Positions 16,333 through 23,844 of a DNA stretch of 64,000 bases are shown here, piece after piece (position 1 is the stretch's first letter; every line of letters begins with the position of its first letter). Origin of the DNA: Bog-532 sp963830385 (GTDB lineage: Bacteria > Actinomycetota > Actinomycetes > Streptosporangiales > Streptosporangiaceae). The stretch lies in assembly GCA_963830385.1 (NCBI GenBank), contig CAWHMD010000009.1, positions 682,001-746,000 of the forward strand. Direction: 5' to 3'. The notes under the pieces were generated by a model that did not search any database, was not told the origin of the DNA, and saw nothing but the letters and a program-made list of their open reading frames with translations. Position numbers and translations under genes: made by a program.

Positions 16333-16700
16333 CCGGACCGGGCGTCGGCGATCTCCTGGCGGTGGGCGCGGGTCCAGGCCACCAGCCCTTCGATCGCGAC
16401 CAGCAGGCTGCGGCCGAGATCGGTGAGCGTGTAATCGACCCGCGGCGGGACGACCGGGTGCACGGTCCGGGTGACCAGGCCGTCGCGCTCCAGATGGCGC
16501 AGGGTCAGGGTCAGCATCCGCTGGCTGATCTCGTCGATTTCGCGGTGCAGCTCGGTGAACCGCCGGGTGCCCGACCCGAGCAGCTCGATGACCAGCAGTG
16601 ACCACTTGTCCGCGAGCCGGTCCAGCAGATCGCGGATCTCGCACGAGGTCGTGTCACACACATCGATGTGCGTAACTGACTTCACTGTGCCGTCTTCCAT
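16302..16700 (-). CDS. HxlR-family winged-helix regulator
   Basis: Regulator of 132 residues with the HxlR signature: CEIRDLLDRLADKWSLLVIELL, then RRFTELHREIDEISQRMLTLTLRHLERDGLV. C15 and C20 in the N-terminal DVCDTTSCEI segment could be redox sensors, as in other HxlR proteins. I use ATG 16700, seven bases after a -10-like AAAAAT; a much longer open frame upstream reads through the antisense of the next gene. Its 3' end overlaps the exporter gene by 31 bases. It diverges from an LLM oxidoreductase gene, its most likely target. Confidence 0.9.
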   Translation of the reverse strand: MEDGTVKSVTHIDVCDTTSCEIRDLLDRLADKWSLLVIELLGSGTRRFTELHREIDEISQRMLTLTLRHLERDGLVTRTVHPVVPPRVDYTLTDLGRSLLVAIEGLVAWTRAHRQEIADARSGYDARRSSSG

Positions 16701-16707
16701 GAGCCCT

Positions 16708-16743
16708 ATTTTTACTGAAAAGGTTGTCACTAACAAAAAGTAA
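16708..16743 (-). promoter_or_regulatory. promoter and possible operator of the HxlR gene
   Basis: On the minus strand, TTGTTA (16731-16736), a 17-base spacer and AAAAAT (16708-16713) precede the HxlR ATG by 7 bases, giving a leaderless promoter. The same stretch holds an imperfect inverted repeat, TTACT (16712-16716) and AGTAA (16739-16743), of the TACT...AGTA kind seen at HxlR sites. It would cover both this promoter and that of the divergent LLM gene. Confidence 0.45.
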
Positions 16744-16764
16744 CTACGAGCCTGCGGAGGACTC

Positions 16765-17673
16765 GTGGAAGTGGGCGTGGTGCTGCCGTCGATGTCGCGG
16801 CGGGACGGACGGCCGGGGGACATTCCCGCGGTGGCCCGGCACGCGGAGGGGCTGGGGTTCGAGTCGGCCTGGGTGGTGGACCAGCTCGTCGCCGGGACCG
16901 GGGTGCCGGTGCTGGACAGCCTGACCGCGCTGGCCGCGGCGGCGGCGGTGACCGAGCAGATCCGGCTCGGCATCGGAGTGCTCATCGCCCCGCTGCGCCC
17001 GGTCGCCTGGATCGCCAAGCAGGCCGCCACCGTCCAGTACCTGTCCGGCGACCGGTTGCTGCTCGGGATCGGCGCCGGCGGTGACCGGCACGACGCCGCC
17101 TGGAACGCGGCCGGCGTCCCCCGGCGGGAGCGTGGCCGCCGTACCGACGAGGCGCTCCAGGTGCTGCCCGACCTGATCGCCGGTAAGCCGGCCCGCCTCA
17201 CCTCCGACGGTGAGCAGGTCGTGCTGAGCCCCGGCGTCACCGTGCCCCCCATCGTCATCGGCGGCAACTCCGACGCGGCCGCCCGCCGCGCCGCCGAGTT
17301 CGGCGACGAGTGGTTCATCCTGGCCGGGCCGGACGACGTCCCGCACTTCCAGGCCAAGGCGGCCGAGCAGGCCGCCCGTTTCACCCGCCCGGCCCCGGCG
17401 ATCACCACCAGCGTCATGGTGGCCCTCGACGGCGACCCCAGCGTCCCCGGCCCCGGCCCGCTGCTCAGCCTGCTGACCGATCCCGACGGCATGTTCGGCA
17501 TCCCGCCCGCCCAGGCCGCCGGCGCGGTCCTGACCGGGCCCCCGTCCGGCCTGGCCAGCCACCTGGCGCGCCTGGCCGACGCAGGCGTCCACCGCACCAT
17601 CATCCAGATCGCCGCTGGAGACTGGCGCCGCCAAGCCGCCCTGGCCGCCGAAGCCCGCTCCCAGCTCACCTGA
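16765..17673 (+). CDS. LLM-class F420-dependent oxidoreductase
   Basis: Luciferase-like oxidoreductase of 302 residues. Typical parts: MEVGVVLPSMSRRDGRPGD, ARHAEGLGFESAWVVDQL, QIRLGIGVLIAPLRP and DRLLLGIGAGGDRHDAAW, then VPPIVIGGNSDAAARRAAEFGD, which favours F420. GTG start after GGAGGA. It is divergent from the HxlR regulator with about 64 bp shared, so regulation by HxlR (for instance by quinones or electrophiles) is likely. Substrate unknown. Confidence 0.87.
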   Translation: MEVGVVLPSMSRRDGRPGDIPAVARHAEGLGFESAWVVDQLVAGTGVPVLDSLTALAAAAAVTEQIRLGIGVLIAPLRPVAWIAKQAATVQYLSGDRLLLGIGAGGDRHDAAWNAAGVPRRERGRRTDEALQVLPDLIAGKPARLTSDGEQVVLSPGVTVPPIVIGGNSDAAARRAAEFGDEWFILAGPDDVPHFQAKAAEQAARFTRPAPAITTSVMVALDGDPSVPGPGPLLSLLTDPDGMFGIPPAQAAGAVLTGPPSGLASHLARLADAGVHRTIIQIAAGDWRRQAALAAEARSQLT

Positions 17674-18491
17674 ACGCGGGCGCCGCTCCCGGGGCCGTCC
17701 GCCCCAGCCCGCCGCTCCCGGGTCGGCCGAAGCCCCCAGTCACATGTGGCACGTGAGTCGCGGGGCGCCTCAAGGCCGGTGCAGCCCAGCATCAGACGGC
17801 GGGCGGCTGTCCCGGTTTCGTAAGCATTCCGCAATGCGTCCCGGAGTTGTTTGTGTATGCTCCGGATGCGAGACCCCTCAGGCTCTCCAAGTGTCTTTGA
17901 CACCGCCGTGACGTGAGAGTCCTGCTTATTCCCGCAGCTCGCGATCATCTCGTAAGCCCAAGGAAATATTTAGTTACCACAGGTTCGCAATTCGGTTACT
18001 GAGAGTGTATGGGTGCGGCATTTCATGGGACCGAAGCCGCCCATCACAAACTGATCATGCGAGCGGGACTCTTGGTGCGAGCCAGAAATTCGATGCGGCC
18101 GGCCTGTGTCGCCAGCCGGGACCTTGGCCGTGCTGCCCAGATAACAGGCGGCTCGTAATAACCTCGTAAGGCTCTTCCCGGAGGGCCCATGCGGCCCGGT
18201 TGGCAGGAGCGGCGGCCTGCGGGGCTCTGACCTGCGTATTGCTGCCATTCACTCTCGTATCAGGGGGCTCTGAGCGTGGCGGTTTCGCGATGTTCGTCCG
18301 ATATTTTTGTGTGCTATTTATCGTTACGTTATGTGACCGGCCAGGGGTCCTGTGTAAGAAGTCTTACGGTCGGTGCGCTCCAGAGCCTGCAAATTCAGAA
18401 ATTGCCTATATGCGACGTGCGTGAGGTCTACCGTCTGCTGTCGGGAGCAAGACGAACTCGACATATTCCCTATGGCATGGAGGTGGATTGA
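17674..18491. other. 818-bp intergenic region upstream of the secreted protein
   Basis: I find no convincing gene here. It is richer in A+T than its surroundings, especially 17940-18000 and 18290-18420, which fits a long regulatory region. The heptamer TCGTAAG occurs at 17818, 17950 and 18164, with a near copy (TCGTAAT) at 18153. A weak promoter, TTGTGT, 17 bases, TATGTG, can be drawn near 18306-18335. Small open frames (for example 17970-18248 minus and 18200-18424 plus) lack ribosome binding sites and family features. A long leader RNA for the downstream gene is possible. Confidence 0.5.
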
Positions 18492-20381
18492 ATGCCGAGG
18501 AGGCATCGGTCCGCGTGGCGTCGTCGGCAGGACAGCCAGGCGAGACGGCGTTGGGCGGTGGCCATCAGCATCCCGGTGGCACTGGCCGTAGTGATGGGGG
18601 CTGTCCTCGCCTTCAGCCACGGCTTCACTTCGCACTTCAGTAATTCCGCGCTGGCTAACTGCGCCTCGTCGGCCGCGTCCGCGTCGTCGACTGCCTCTGG
18701 CTCGGCCGCCCCGGCGGCAGCCGCCTCTGGCGCCGCGGCCCCGACGGCAGCCGCCTCAGGTTCGGCCGCTGCGACGACGGCTGCCTCCGGTGCCGCCGCC
18801 CCGACGACGGCTGCGTCAGGTTCGGCGGCCCCGACCGCGGCGGCCTCTGGCTCAACCGCTCCGACCACGGCTGCCTCTGGCTCGGCCGCCCCGACGGCGG
18901 CCGCCTCAGGTTCAGCGACCCCGACCACGACGGCGTCAGCGGCACCGTGCCCGAGCGGGACCGGCACCGCCCCGGCGACGACCGCGGCGGCCAACACCAA
19001 CTGCAGCATCATCGTCCCGGCGAACCCGCTGTCGGCGAAGGGTATGGCCACCCCGTACCAGCTGACCGGCCCGAACGGGATGACGCCGGCGCAGTCCGGT
19101 TGCACCATGGCCAACGCGGCCAACCTGGGTGCGTTCGTCCAGGCGACGATCGTGAATACCCGAACCGGGCAGCTTTCGGTCTACGACCCGCTGGTCATCA
19201 CCCAGGGCACGACGGCGGCCGTCGCACCGAAGGTACCGACGCTGCCGGCGAACTACGTGGCCACGATCGACTTCGGGTTCAACGGCACGACCCTCACCCA
19301 GGTCGGCGCTACGGCCAACGCCCTTCAGCAGGGCAACTGCGTCAACGGCCAGGGAGCCTCGGCGTTCGGCCAGGTGTCGTTCTGCAACGGCACCAACTTC
19401 TTCAACGCAGCGTTCAACCTCGAGCGCCAGGGCAGGCTGCGGGTGCCGGCGGCGGGGACCTCCAACAAGATCGTCGCCTCCGGCGGCCAGCTGGGTACCG
19501 GCACGACCTGCCCGACCACCCGCAACTTCGACATGATCGACCAGGACCAGTCGGACAACGTGACCTCCGTGTACCTGCTCAATCCGGCGACCGGGCAGAC
19601 CGCGCAGAACACCACGGCGAACGCGGGCAACATGAATGGCGCCACGCAGATCGCGAACGGCAGTGACAACATCCTGGTCGACGCGTTCCTGGACCCGACG
19701 CTCGGCTGCACCCCGTTCATGGCTCCGGACCTGGCCAACAACAACCAGCCGACGACCTCGCAGGCGCTCGACGAGCTCTCCGCCGCGAAGAACTCGCCGG
19801 CGATCACGGCGCTGGTCCCGGAGAACGACGAGATGACGCTGGACGCCCAGGGGAACATGGATCTGGCCAAGACCAACATGTACCGGGCCGAAGTCGGCCA
19901 GCCGCCCGTCAGCGCGGCGAACAACCGGACCAGCAGCCCGGCGATGTACTGCCAGAACATGGTCAACATCCAGACCCCGTTCCTGGCCGCCAACCAGACG
20001 CTGCTGGCGACCGGGGCGACACCGGTGGCGGGGACGGGCAACAACCTGTTCACCTTCCTGGCGAACCGGCTCAGCATGTCCTTCACCAACCTCGGCTGCC
20101 AGAACTTCGGCCTGACCAACCCGGTCACGGTCACTCTGGACGGTAACGGCGTGGCGACCGCGGCAACCTTCAACACCGCGCCGCAGAAGGTCACCAACAC
20201 CACGGGGACGCCACCGCCCACGACCGCGCCATCGGGAACGGCAACCGGTCCGGCGTCGCCCTCGGCGTCAGCATCGGCCCCGGCATCGGCCTCGGCCACG
20301 CCGTCGGGCTCGACGAGGCACGGTGGGTGGCGCCGCAGGGGCCGTCCTCACCACCCGCTGATGAACCCCGCCGGGATGTAG
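18492..20381 (+). CDS. secreted eight-cysteine protein with decapeptide repeats (paralog A1)
   Basis: Unrecognised exported protein of 629 residues. After a basic N-terminus there is one membrane segment or signal (residues ~21-41, WAVAISIPVALAVVMGAVLA). Residues ~70-149 are eight decapeptides of the type GSAAPTAAAS. The folded part (~155-560) contains eight cysteines, all conserved in the paralog at 22059-23513: NCSII, GCTMAN, GNCVNG, SFCNG, TTCPT, LGCTPF, YCQNM and LGCQNF, so four disulfides are likely. A P/S/T/A-rich tail ends in the basic GWRRRGRPHHP. No LPxTG sorting signal is seen. GGAGGTGGA precedes the ATG, the same sequence as at the paralog. An MntP-like gene follows. Confidence 0.8.
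   Translation: MPRRHRSAWRRRQDSQARRRWAVAISIPVALAVVMGAVLAFSHGFTSHFSNSALANCASSAASASSTASGSAAPAAAASGAAAPTAAASGSAAATTAASGAAAPTTAASGSAAPTAAASGSTAPTTAASGSAAPTAAASGSATPTTTASAAPCPSGTGTAPATTAAANTNCSIIVPANPLSAKGMATPYQLTGPNGMTPAQSGCTMANAANLGAFVQATIVNTRTGQLSVYDPLVITQGTTAAVAPKVPTLPANYVATIDFGFNGTTLTQVGATANALQQGNCVNGQGASAFGQVSFCNGTNFFNAAFNLERQGRLRVPAAGTSNKIVASGGQLGTGTTCPTTRNFDMIDQDQSDNVTSVYLLNPATGQTAQNTTANAGNMNGATQIANGSDNILVDAFLDPTLGCTPFMAPDLANNNQPTTSQALDELSAAKNSPAITALVPENDEMTLDAQGNMDLAKTNMYRAEVGQPPVSAANNRTSSPAMYCQNMVNIQTPFLAANQTLLATGATPVAGTGNNLFTFLANRLSMSFTNLGCQNFGLTNPVTVTLDGNGVATAATFNTAPQKVTNTTGTPPPTTAPSGTATGPASPSASASAPASASATPSGSTRHGGWRRRGRPHHPLMNPAGM
18699..18938 (+). repeat. eight tandem 30-bp repeats coding for decapeptides
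   Basis: Eight in-frame 30-bp units encode GSAAPTAAAS and variants (GAAAPTTAAS, GSTAPTTAAS and others). Adjacent copies are similar enough for slipped-strand expansion or contraction, which would change the length of the Ala/Pro/Thr-rich stalk without breaking the frame. Confidence 0.9.
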
Positions 20382-20409
20382 CCGCTCCACCGGCTTGCTC
20401 CCGCTCACG

Positions 20410-20445
20410 GAGTGGCGGTCCTGTCCCCAAGCGGGACCGCCACTC
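20410..20445 (+). terminator. hairpin after the secreted-protein gene
   Basis: GAGTGGCGGTCC (20410-20421) and GGACCGCCACTC (20434-20445) form a perfect 12-bp stem with a 12-base loop, 28 bp after the stop codon. There is no T-tract, normal for GC-rich actinomycetes. It should end most transcripts before the MntP-like gene, which then needs its own promoter. Confidence 0.75.
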
Positions 20446-20516
20446 TGGCACCGCAAGGCTCATGATCGTCAGCGTCGGCGTCCTGCACGCCGTCGCTGAC
20501 CTGATCAACTACGCAG

Positions 20517-20551
20517 CCCGGGTTTCGCCATTAAGGTTGGCGAGACCCGGG
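20517..20551 (+). promoter_or_regulatory. stable leader hairpin before the MntP-like gene B1
   Basis: CCCGGGTTTCGCCA (20517-20530) pairs with TGGCGAGACCCGGG (20538-20551), 13 of 14 positions plus one G-U, around a 7-base loop. It ends 29 bases before the ATG and 10 bases before a GGGAGG. The site would allow attenuation or act as a second terminator. It does not resemble the known manganese (yybP-ykoY) riboswitch. Confidence 0.45.
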
Positions 20552-20580
20552 TTGTTCATGTCGGGAGGCGTTCCGTCGTC

Positions 20581-21117
20581 ATGGTGACTCTGCTGGTCGT
20601 GGCCCTGGCGCTCGGGCTGAACAACTTCGGCGCGGCGATCGCCATCGGGGTCAGCGGCGTTAACCGGCTGACCGGACTGAAGGTGGCCGCGGTCTTCGGC
20701 TTGTGGGACGTCGTGATGCCCACTGCCGGGCTGCTCATCGGCCACGGCCTGGCCGGCGAACTGGGGCGCGCCGCCCGGTGGACCGGTGCGGGTGTACTGG
20801 CCGCGACTGCGGTCTGGGGACTGGTCGAGGCCGTGCGCGGCGACGACGACGCCCCGCGGGCCTGGCGCGGATGGCGGCTGCTGGTCAGCGGCGCCGCGCT
20901 CAGCCTGGACGACTTCGCGGTGGGGCTCGCGCTCGGAACGCTGGCCGTCCCCATCATCGCGGCGGTGATCACGTTCGGAGTCTTCAGCGCCGTTCTGACC
21001 CTGATCGGGCTGGAACTGGGCGCGAAGCTGGGTCTGGTGACCGGCGAGCGGGGCGAGATCGTAGCCGGGATCCTGCTGCTCTGCCTCGCCGGCGCGATGG
21101 CGCTGGACTGGCTGTAA
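20581..21117 (+). CDS. MntP-like cation exporter (B1)
   Basis: Membrane protein of 178 residues with six predicted segments in two similar halves, as in the manganese exporter MntP. The paired motifs are ALGLNNFGAAIAIG in the first half and ALSLDDFAVGLALG in the second; MntP has a conserved Asp at each place. Here the first is Asn (N15-N16), while the second keeps Asp. The short acidic loop VRGDDDAPRAW lies between the halves. It is downstream of the secreted protein A1 and convergent with the HtrA-like gene. Cation identity is inferred from the family; the Asn change could alter selectivity. Confidence 0.8.
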   Translation: MVTLLVVALALGLNNFGAAIAIGVSGVNRLTGLKVAAVFGLWDVVMPTAGLLIGHGLAGELGRAARWTGAGVLAATAVWGLVEAVRGDDDAPRAWRGWRLLVSGAALSLDDFAVGLALGTLAVPIIAAVITFGVFSAVLTLIGLELGAKLGLVTGERGEIVAGILLLCLAGAMALDWL

Positions 21118-21131
21118 GGCCGGACTTCAGC

Positions 21132-22043
21132 TCACCGCTGGAAGCTGCCGGCCGCTATCTGCCGGGCGTCCGCGAGCGCCGTGTTGATCGGGATCGCGTA
21201 CCCGGTGACGTCGGAGCTGCTCCCCGAACCGCCGATGGTGAGGCCGATGACCTTACCGTTGAGGTCCACCAGCGGGCCGCCGAGCACCGACGGCGTGTCC
21301 GACTGCAGCGCCGACGCCATCAGCCCGCTCCGGCTTTCGTTGCTGTTGGCGACGTCGACGGTCACGTTCGTGGCGGTCAGGGTGCCGGCGTCGATGGTCA
21401 CCTTGGCCGTCGTGCCCGTGGTGCCGACCGCGGTGTCATAGACCTTGCCCGGCACATGGAAGGACGTGAAGCTGGAGATGTCCGCGTTGTGGACCAGCTT
21501 GTCGGAGTTCCCGACCTCGACCGTCACGAACGGCCACCCGGGACGGCTCGCCATCTGAAGCAGCGCCAGGCCCGCGGCCGGGTCCGTCCCGATCACGGTG
21601 GCCTTGAAGGTCGCTCCGGACAGGACGTACTTGGCCGACAGGTTCTGCGCGCCCCGGGCAGGCTGGTAGGTGGTCAGCACCTTCCCCGACTCCGTGAGCA
21701 CCAAGCCGATCCCGGCCGATTTCCCGCCCGCCAGGATGTGGACCATGCCCGGCGCCGTCGTCGACAGGATGTTCGCGTGGCTGTTGTCGGCGATGGAGCC
21801 GGAGCCCTCGATGAAGGGGTCAGCGGTCCGCTCCGGCTTGGGGATGTCCGCGCGGACCACGTTGTTGCCGGCCCCGGTCAGTTTGCCGCCGCCGAAGCCG
21901 ACCCCCGCCATGAGGATGACCACCACCGCCATCACCGTGAGCCTGAAGGGCTTGCTCCGCCAGGCTTCCGGGACGACCCGGTCATCGTCATCGTCGTCCG
22001 AGTGCGTGTGCTGTCCGCTTTCGCCTACTTCCTGGACATCCAT
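21132..22043 (-). CDS. membrane-anchored HtrA/trypsin-like pseudoprotease
   Basis: Protein of 303 residues. The N-terminus is cytoplasmic and acidic (QHTHSDDDDDDR, residues 11-22), followed by one membrane segment (~34-52, RLTVMAVVVILMAGVGFGGG). Residues ~95-300 show the trypsin-like fold: GIGLVLTESGKVLTTYQPAR, GTDPAAGLALLQM and SVLGGPLVDLNGKVIGLTI. Comparison with HtrA shows that the catalytic His (Q127 here), Asp (G158) and Ser (L254) are all replaced, so it should be inactive. There is no PDZ domain. It follows the secreted protein A2 by 15 bp in an operon. A role as an extracytoplasmic binding or sensing partner is a guess. Confidence 0.8.
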   Translation of the reverse strand: MDVQEVGESGQHTHSDDDDDDRVVPEAWRSKPFRLTVMAVVVILMAGVGFGGGKLTGAGNNVVRADIPKPERTADPFIEGSGSIADNSHANILSTTAPGMVHILAGGKSAGIGLVLTESGKVLTTYQPARGAQNLSAKYVLSGATFKATVIGTDPAAGLALLQMASRPGWPFVTVEVGNSDKLVHNADISSFTSFHVPGKVYDTAVGTTGTTAKVTIDAGTLTATNVTVDVANSNESRSGLMASALQSDTPSVLGGPLVDLNGKVIGLTIGGSGSSSDVTGYAIPINTALADARQIAAGSFQR

Positions 22044-22058
22044 GGTCTGACCCCTTGG

Positions 22059-23513
22059 TCACCTTGCCGTCTGCACAGCGGTGCTGAACGTCGCCGTGAT
22101 CGCCACGCCAGCGCTGTTCCGCTTGAGCGTGACGGGATTCGTGAGGTGGAACTGCTGGCAGCCGAGCCTGGTGAAGGACGCACTCAGGTCGCTGGCCATG
22201 AAGGTGAGCAGGTTGTCGGCGGTCGCCGTCACCGGCGACTGCCCGGTGGCGAGCAACTTCTGGTTGGCGGCCAGGAACGGTGTCTGGATGTCGACGAGGT
22301 TCTGGCAGTACATCGCCGGGCTGCTGGATCTGCTGGCTTCCGCGCTGACTGGGGGCTGGCCGAGCTCCTGCCGGTACCGGTCGGTCTTGGCCGGGTCGGA
22401 CTGGCCGCGGTCCGTTACCGCGGTGTTGTTCTCCGGCATCAGCGCCGCGGTCTTCGGCTGGTACGCGCCCCCCGCTATCTCGTCCAGTGCCTCGGAAAAA
22501 GCCGGCTCGCTGGCTTTGGACAGGTCGGGCGCCTCGAACGGGCTGCACCCGAGGATCGGGTCAACGTACTGGTCGAGCACGGTGTTTGCGCTGACGCCGT
22601 GCAGCAGCGTCGCTCCTTCGACGTAGTCCCGGTAGGTCGCGTTGTCCGGCGCGGTCTGGCCGGTGAGCGGGTTGAGCAGGTAGGTGGTGGTCACGCTGGG
22701 GCCCGGGTCGAGGCCGGCCACCTCAAAGTTGGTGATCACCGGGCACGACTTGCCCGTGCCGAGGTCGCCGCCCGACGGGACGATCGCGTCCGAGGTACCC
22801 GGGGACGGCACCTTGAGCCGTCCCGCTCGCTCTGCCTGCTCTACCGCGCTGAAGAAGTTGGCCCCGTTGCAGAACGACGTCTTCCCGAAGGCCGATCCAG
22901 CCTGGCCGCTGACACAGTGGGCGTCCGCGAGCGTGGCCGGGGTCGCCCCCACCTGGACCAGGTCCGTGCCGTTGAACCCGAAGTCGATCGTCACGACCGC
23001 GCCGGCCGGTATCGCGGGCGGATTGAGCTTCATGCCGGGCGTGTCCGGCCTGGTGCCCTTCGTGATCACCAGCGGCTCATAGACCGACAGCGCCCCAGTC
23101 GCCGGATCCAGGATCGTGGCCTGGACGAAGGCGCCCAGCTTGGCTCCGTTGCTCATCGTGCATCCGGACTGAGCCGGCGTTTTCCCCTTGGGGCCGGTGA
23201 GCTGATAGGGAGTGGCCAGCCCCCGCGCGCTCAGCGGGTTGGCCGGAACGATGATCTCGCAGCTGGTATTGGATTTCATGCCCGCCGATGGAGCAGCCGT
23301 CGCCAGTGCCGCCGCGGCATTGGAGGCAGTCGGGGTCACATACGTGCCGAGAGGAATCTGGGTGAGGCCTGAATTGCTCGTGCCCGACTGGAACGCGAGC
23401 ACCACCCCGATCACCAGCCCCAGCGCCGCGGGAGCAGCGAGCTGGCTGGCCACACGCGACATGCCAGTTTCCCGCATGCGGCGCCGCCAAGTGGACCGAC
23501 GCCCAGTGCGCAC
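22059..23513 (-). CDS. secreted eight-cysteine protein (paralog A2)
   Basis: Paralog of the protein at 18492-20381, 484 residues, without the decapeptide repeats or the C-terminal tail. It has one N-terminal membrane segment (AAPAALGLVIGVVLAF) and the same eight cysteines (SCEII, GCTMSN, AHCVSG, SFCNG, KSCPV, LGCSPF, YCQNL, LGCQQF). Long identical stretches include VPANPLSA, ATPYQLTG and IQTPFLAANQ. I place the start at GTG 23513 since GGAGGTGGAGCGA precedes it, matching the paralog (GGAGGTGGATTGA), and the two N-termini then align; a longer frame begins at 23555. First gene of an operon with the HtrA-like pseudoprotease. Function unknown. Confidence 0.8.
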   Translation of the reverse strand: MRTGRRSTWRRRMRETGMSRVASQLAAPAALGLVIGVVLAFQSGTSNSGLTQIPLGTYVTPTASNAAAALATAAPSAGMKSNTSCEIIVPANPLSARGLATPYQLTGPKGKTPAQSGCTMSNGAKLGAFVQATILDPATGALSVYEPLVITKGTRPDTPGMKLNPPAIPAGAVVTIDFGFNGTDLVQVGATPATLADAHCVSGQAGSAFGKTSFCNGANFFSAVEQAERAGRLKVPSPGTSDAIVPSGGDLGTGKSCPVITNFEVAGLDPGPSVTTTYLLNPLTGQTAPDNATYRDYVEGATLLHGVSANTVLDQYVDPILGCSPFEAPDLSKASEPAFSEALDEIAGGAYQPKTAALMPENNTAVTDRGQSDPAKTDRYRQELGQPPVSAEASRSSSPAMYCQNLVDIQTPFLAANQKLLATGQSPVTATADNLLTFMASDLSASFTRLGCQQFHLTNPVTLKRNSAGVAITATFSTAVQTAR

Positions 23514-23844
23514 TCGCTCCACCTCCCGGTCCGCGCATTCCGCTCCCGGAGGCAAAGGCTAGACGAGGCAGGCGACATGACGCGGGAAATTCGGAATTTC
23601 TACTTCTGGCGTCTCCGCCGAAGTGCTTGATTGTAAGGTGATAGCGAAGTGATGGTCCTGAGATACGCCGGACAAACGTCTGGGGCTCATTCACTGGTGG
23701 CCGAGTGCGACTATTTATTACACATCTCTGAAAAGCCTGCGCTCGCCTCTGCCTGGTGGGATCATCCGGGCTGACACCTCCTCGTGATGCGAGGTCAACC
23801 CCCTGTAGGTGTAGTGGTTACTCCGGGTAGCGAAAGGGTGGGAG
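23514..23844. other. divergent intergenic region between A2 and the second MntP-like gene
   Basis: This 331-bp stretch holds no credible gene. It is the shared promoter region of the A2-pseudoprotease operon (leftward) and the MntP-like gene B2 (rightward), and is more A+T-rich than the flanking genes in 23590-23740. Its right third contains the folded leader described separately. I could not identify convincing -35/-10 pairs. Confidence 0.5.
23774..23812 (+). promoter_or_regulatory. candidate structured leader RNA of MntP-like gene B2
   Basis: ACACCT (23774-23779) pairs with AGGTGT (23807-23812), and inside it CCTCG (23780-23784) pairs with CGAGG (23790-23794) around the loop TGATG; the two stems stack on the 5' side, with a 12-base bulge (TCAACCCCCTGT) on the 3' side. 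It ends 32 bases before the ATG of a putative metal exporter. The bulged two-stem form suits a regulatory leader, but it lacks the conserved loops of the yybP-ykoY manganese riboswitch. Confidence 0.4.

Noticed and set aside
16700..17948. Extension of the HxlR protein to ~550 residues from an upstream start
   Set aside because: The extra part is antisense to the LLM oxidoreductase gene; the HxlR domain has its own start and promoter at 16700.
17970..18424. Small open frames in the intergenic region before A1
   Set aside because: They lack ribosome binding sites or -10 boxes at the right distance, have no recognisable features and overlap the A+T-rich regulatory stretch.
18699..18938. Possible CRISPR-like array of ~30-bp repeats
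   Set aside because: Units are contiguous without spacers and encode in-frame decapeptides of a protein; no cas genes nearby.
21132..22043. Active HtrA/DegP serine protease
   Set aside because: All three positions of the catalytic triad are substituted and there is no PDZ domain.
20703..23372. Long plus-strand open frame of ~890 codons across the MntP-like gene, pseudoprotease and A2
   Set aside because: It lies antisense to, or in another frame of, genes with clear family motifs and paralogs, has Arg/Gly/His-rich composition, and no ribosome binding site; an artefact of GC-rich codon bias.
23714..23844. Known manganese riboswitch (yybP-ykoY) before the MntP-like gene
   Set aside because: The conserved loop sequences of that class are not recognisable; only a generic folded leader remains.
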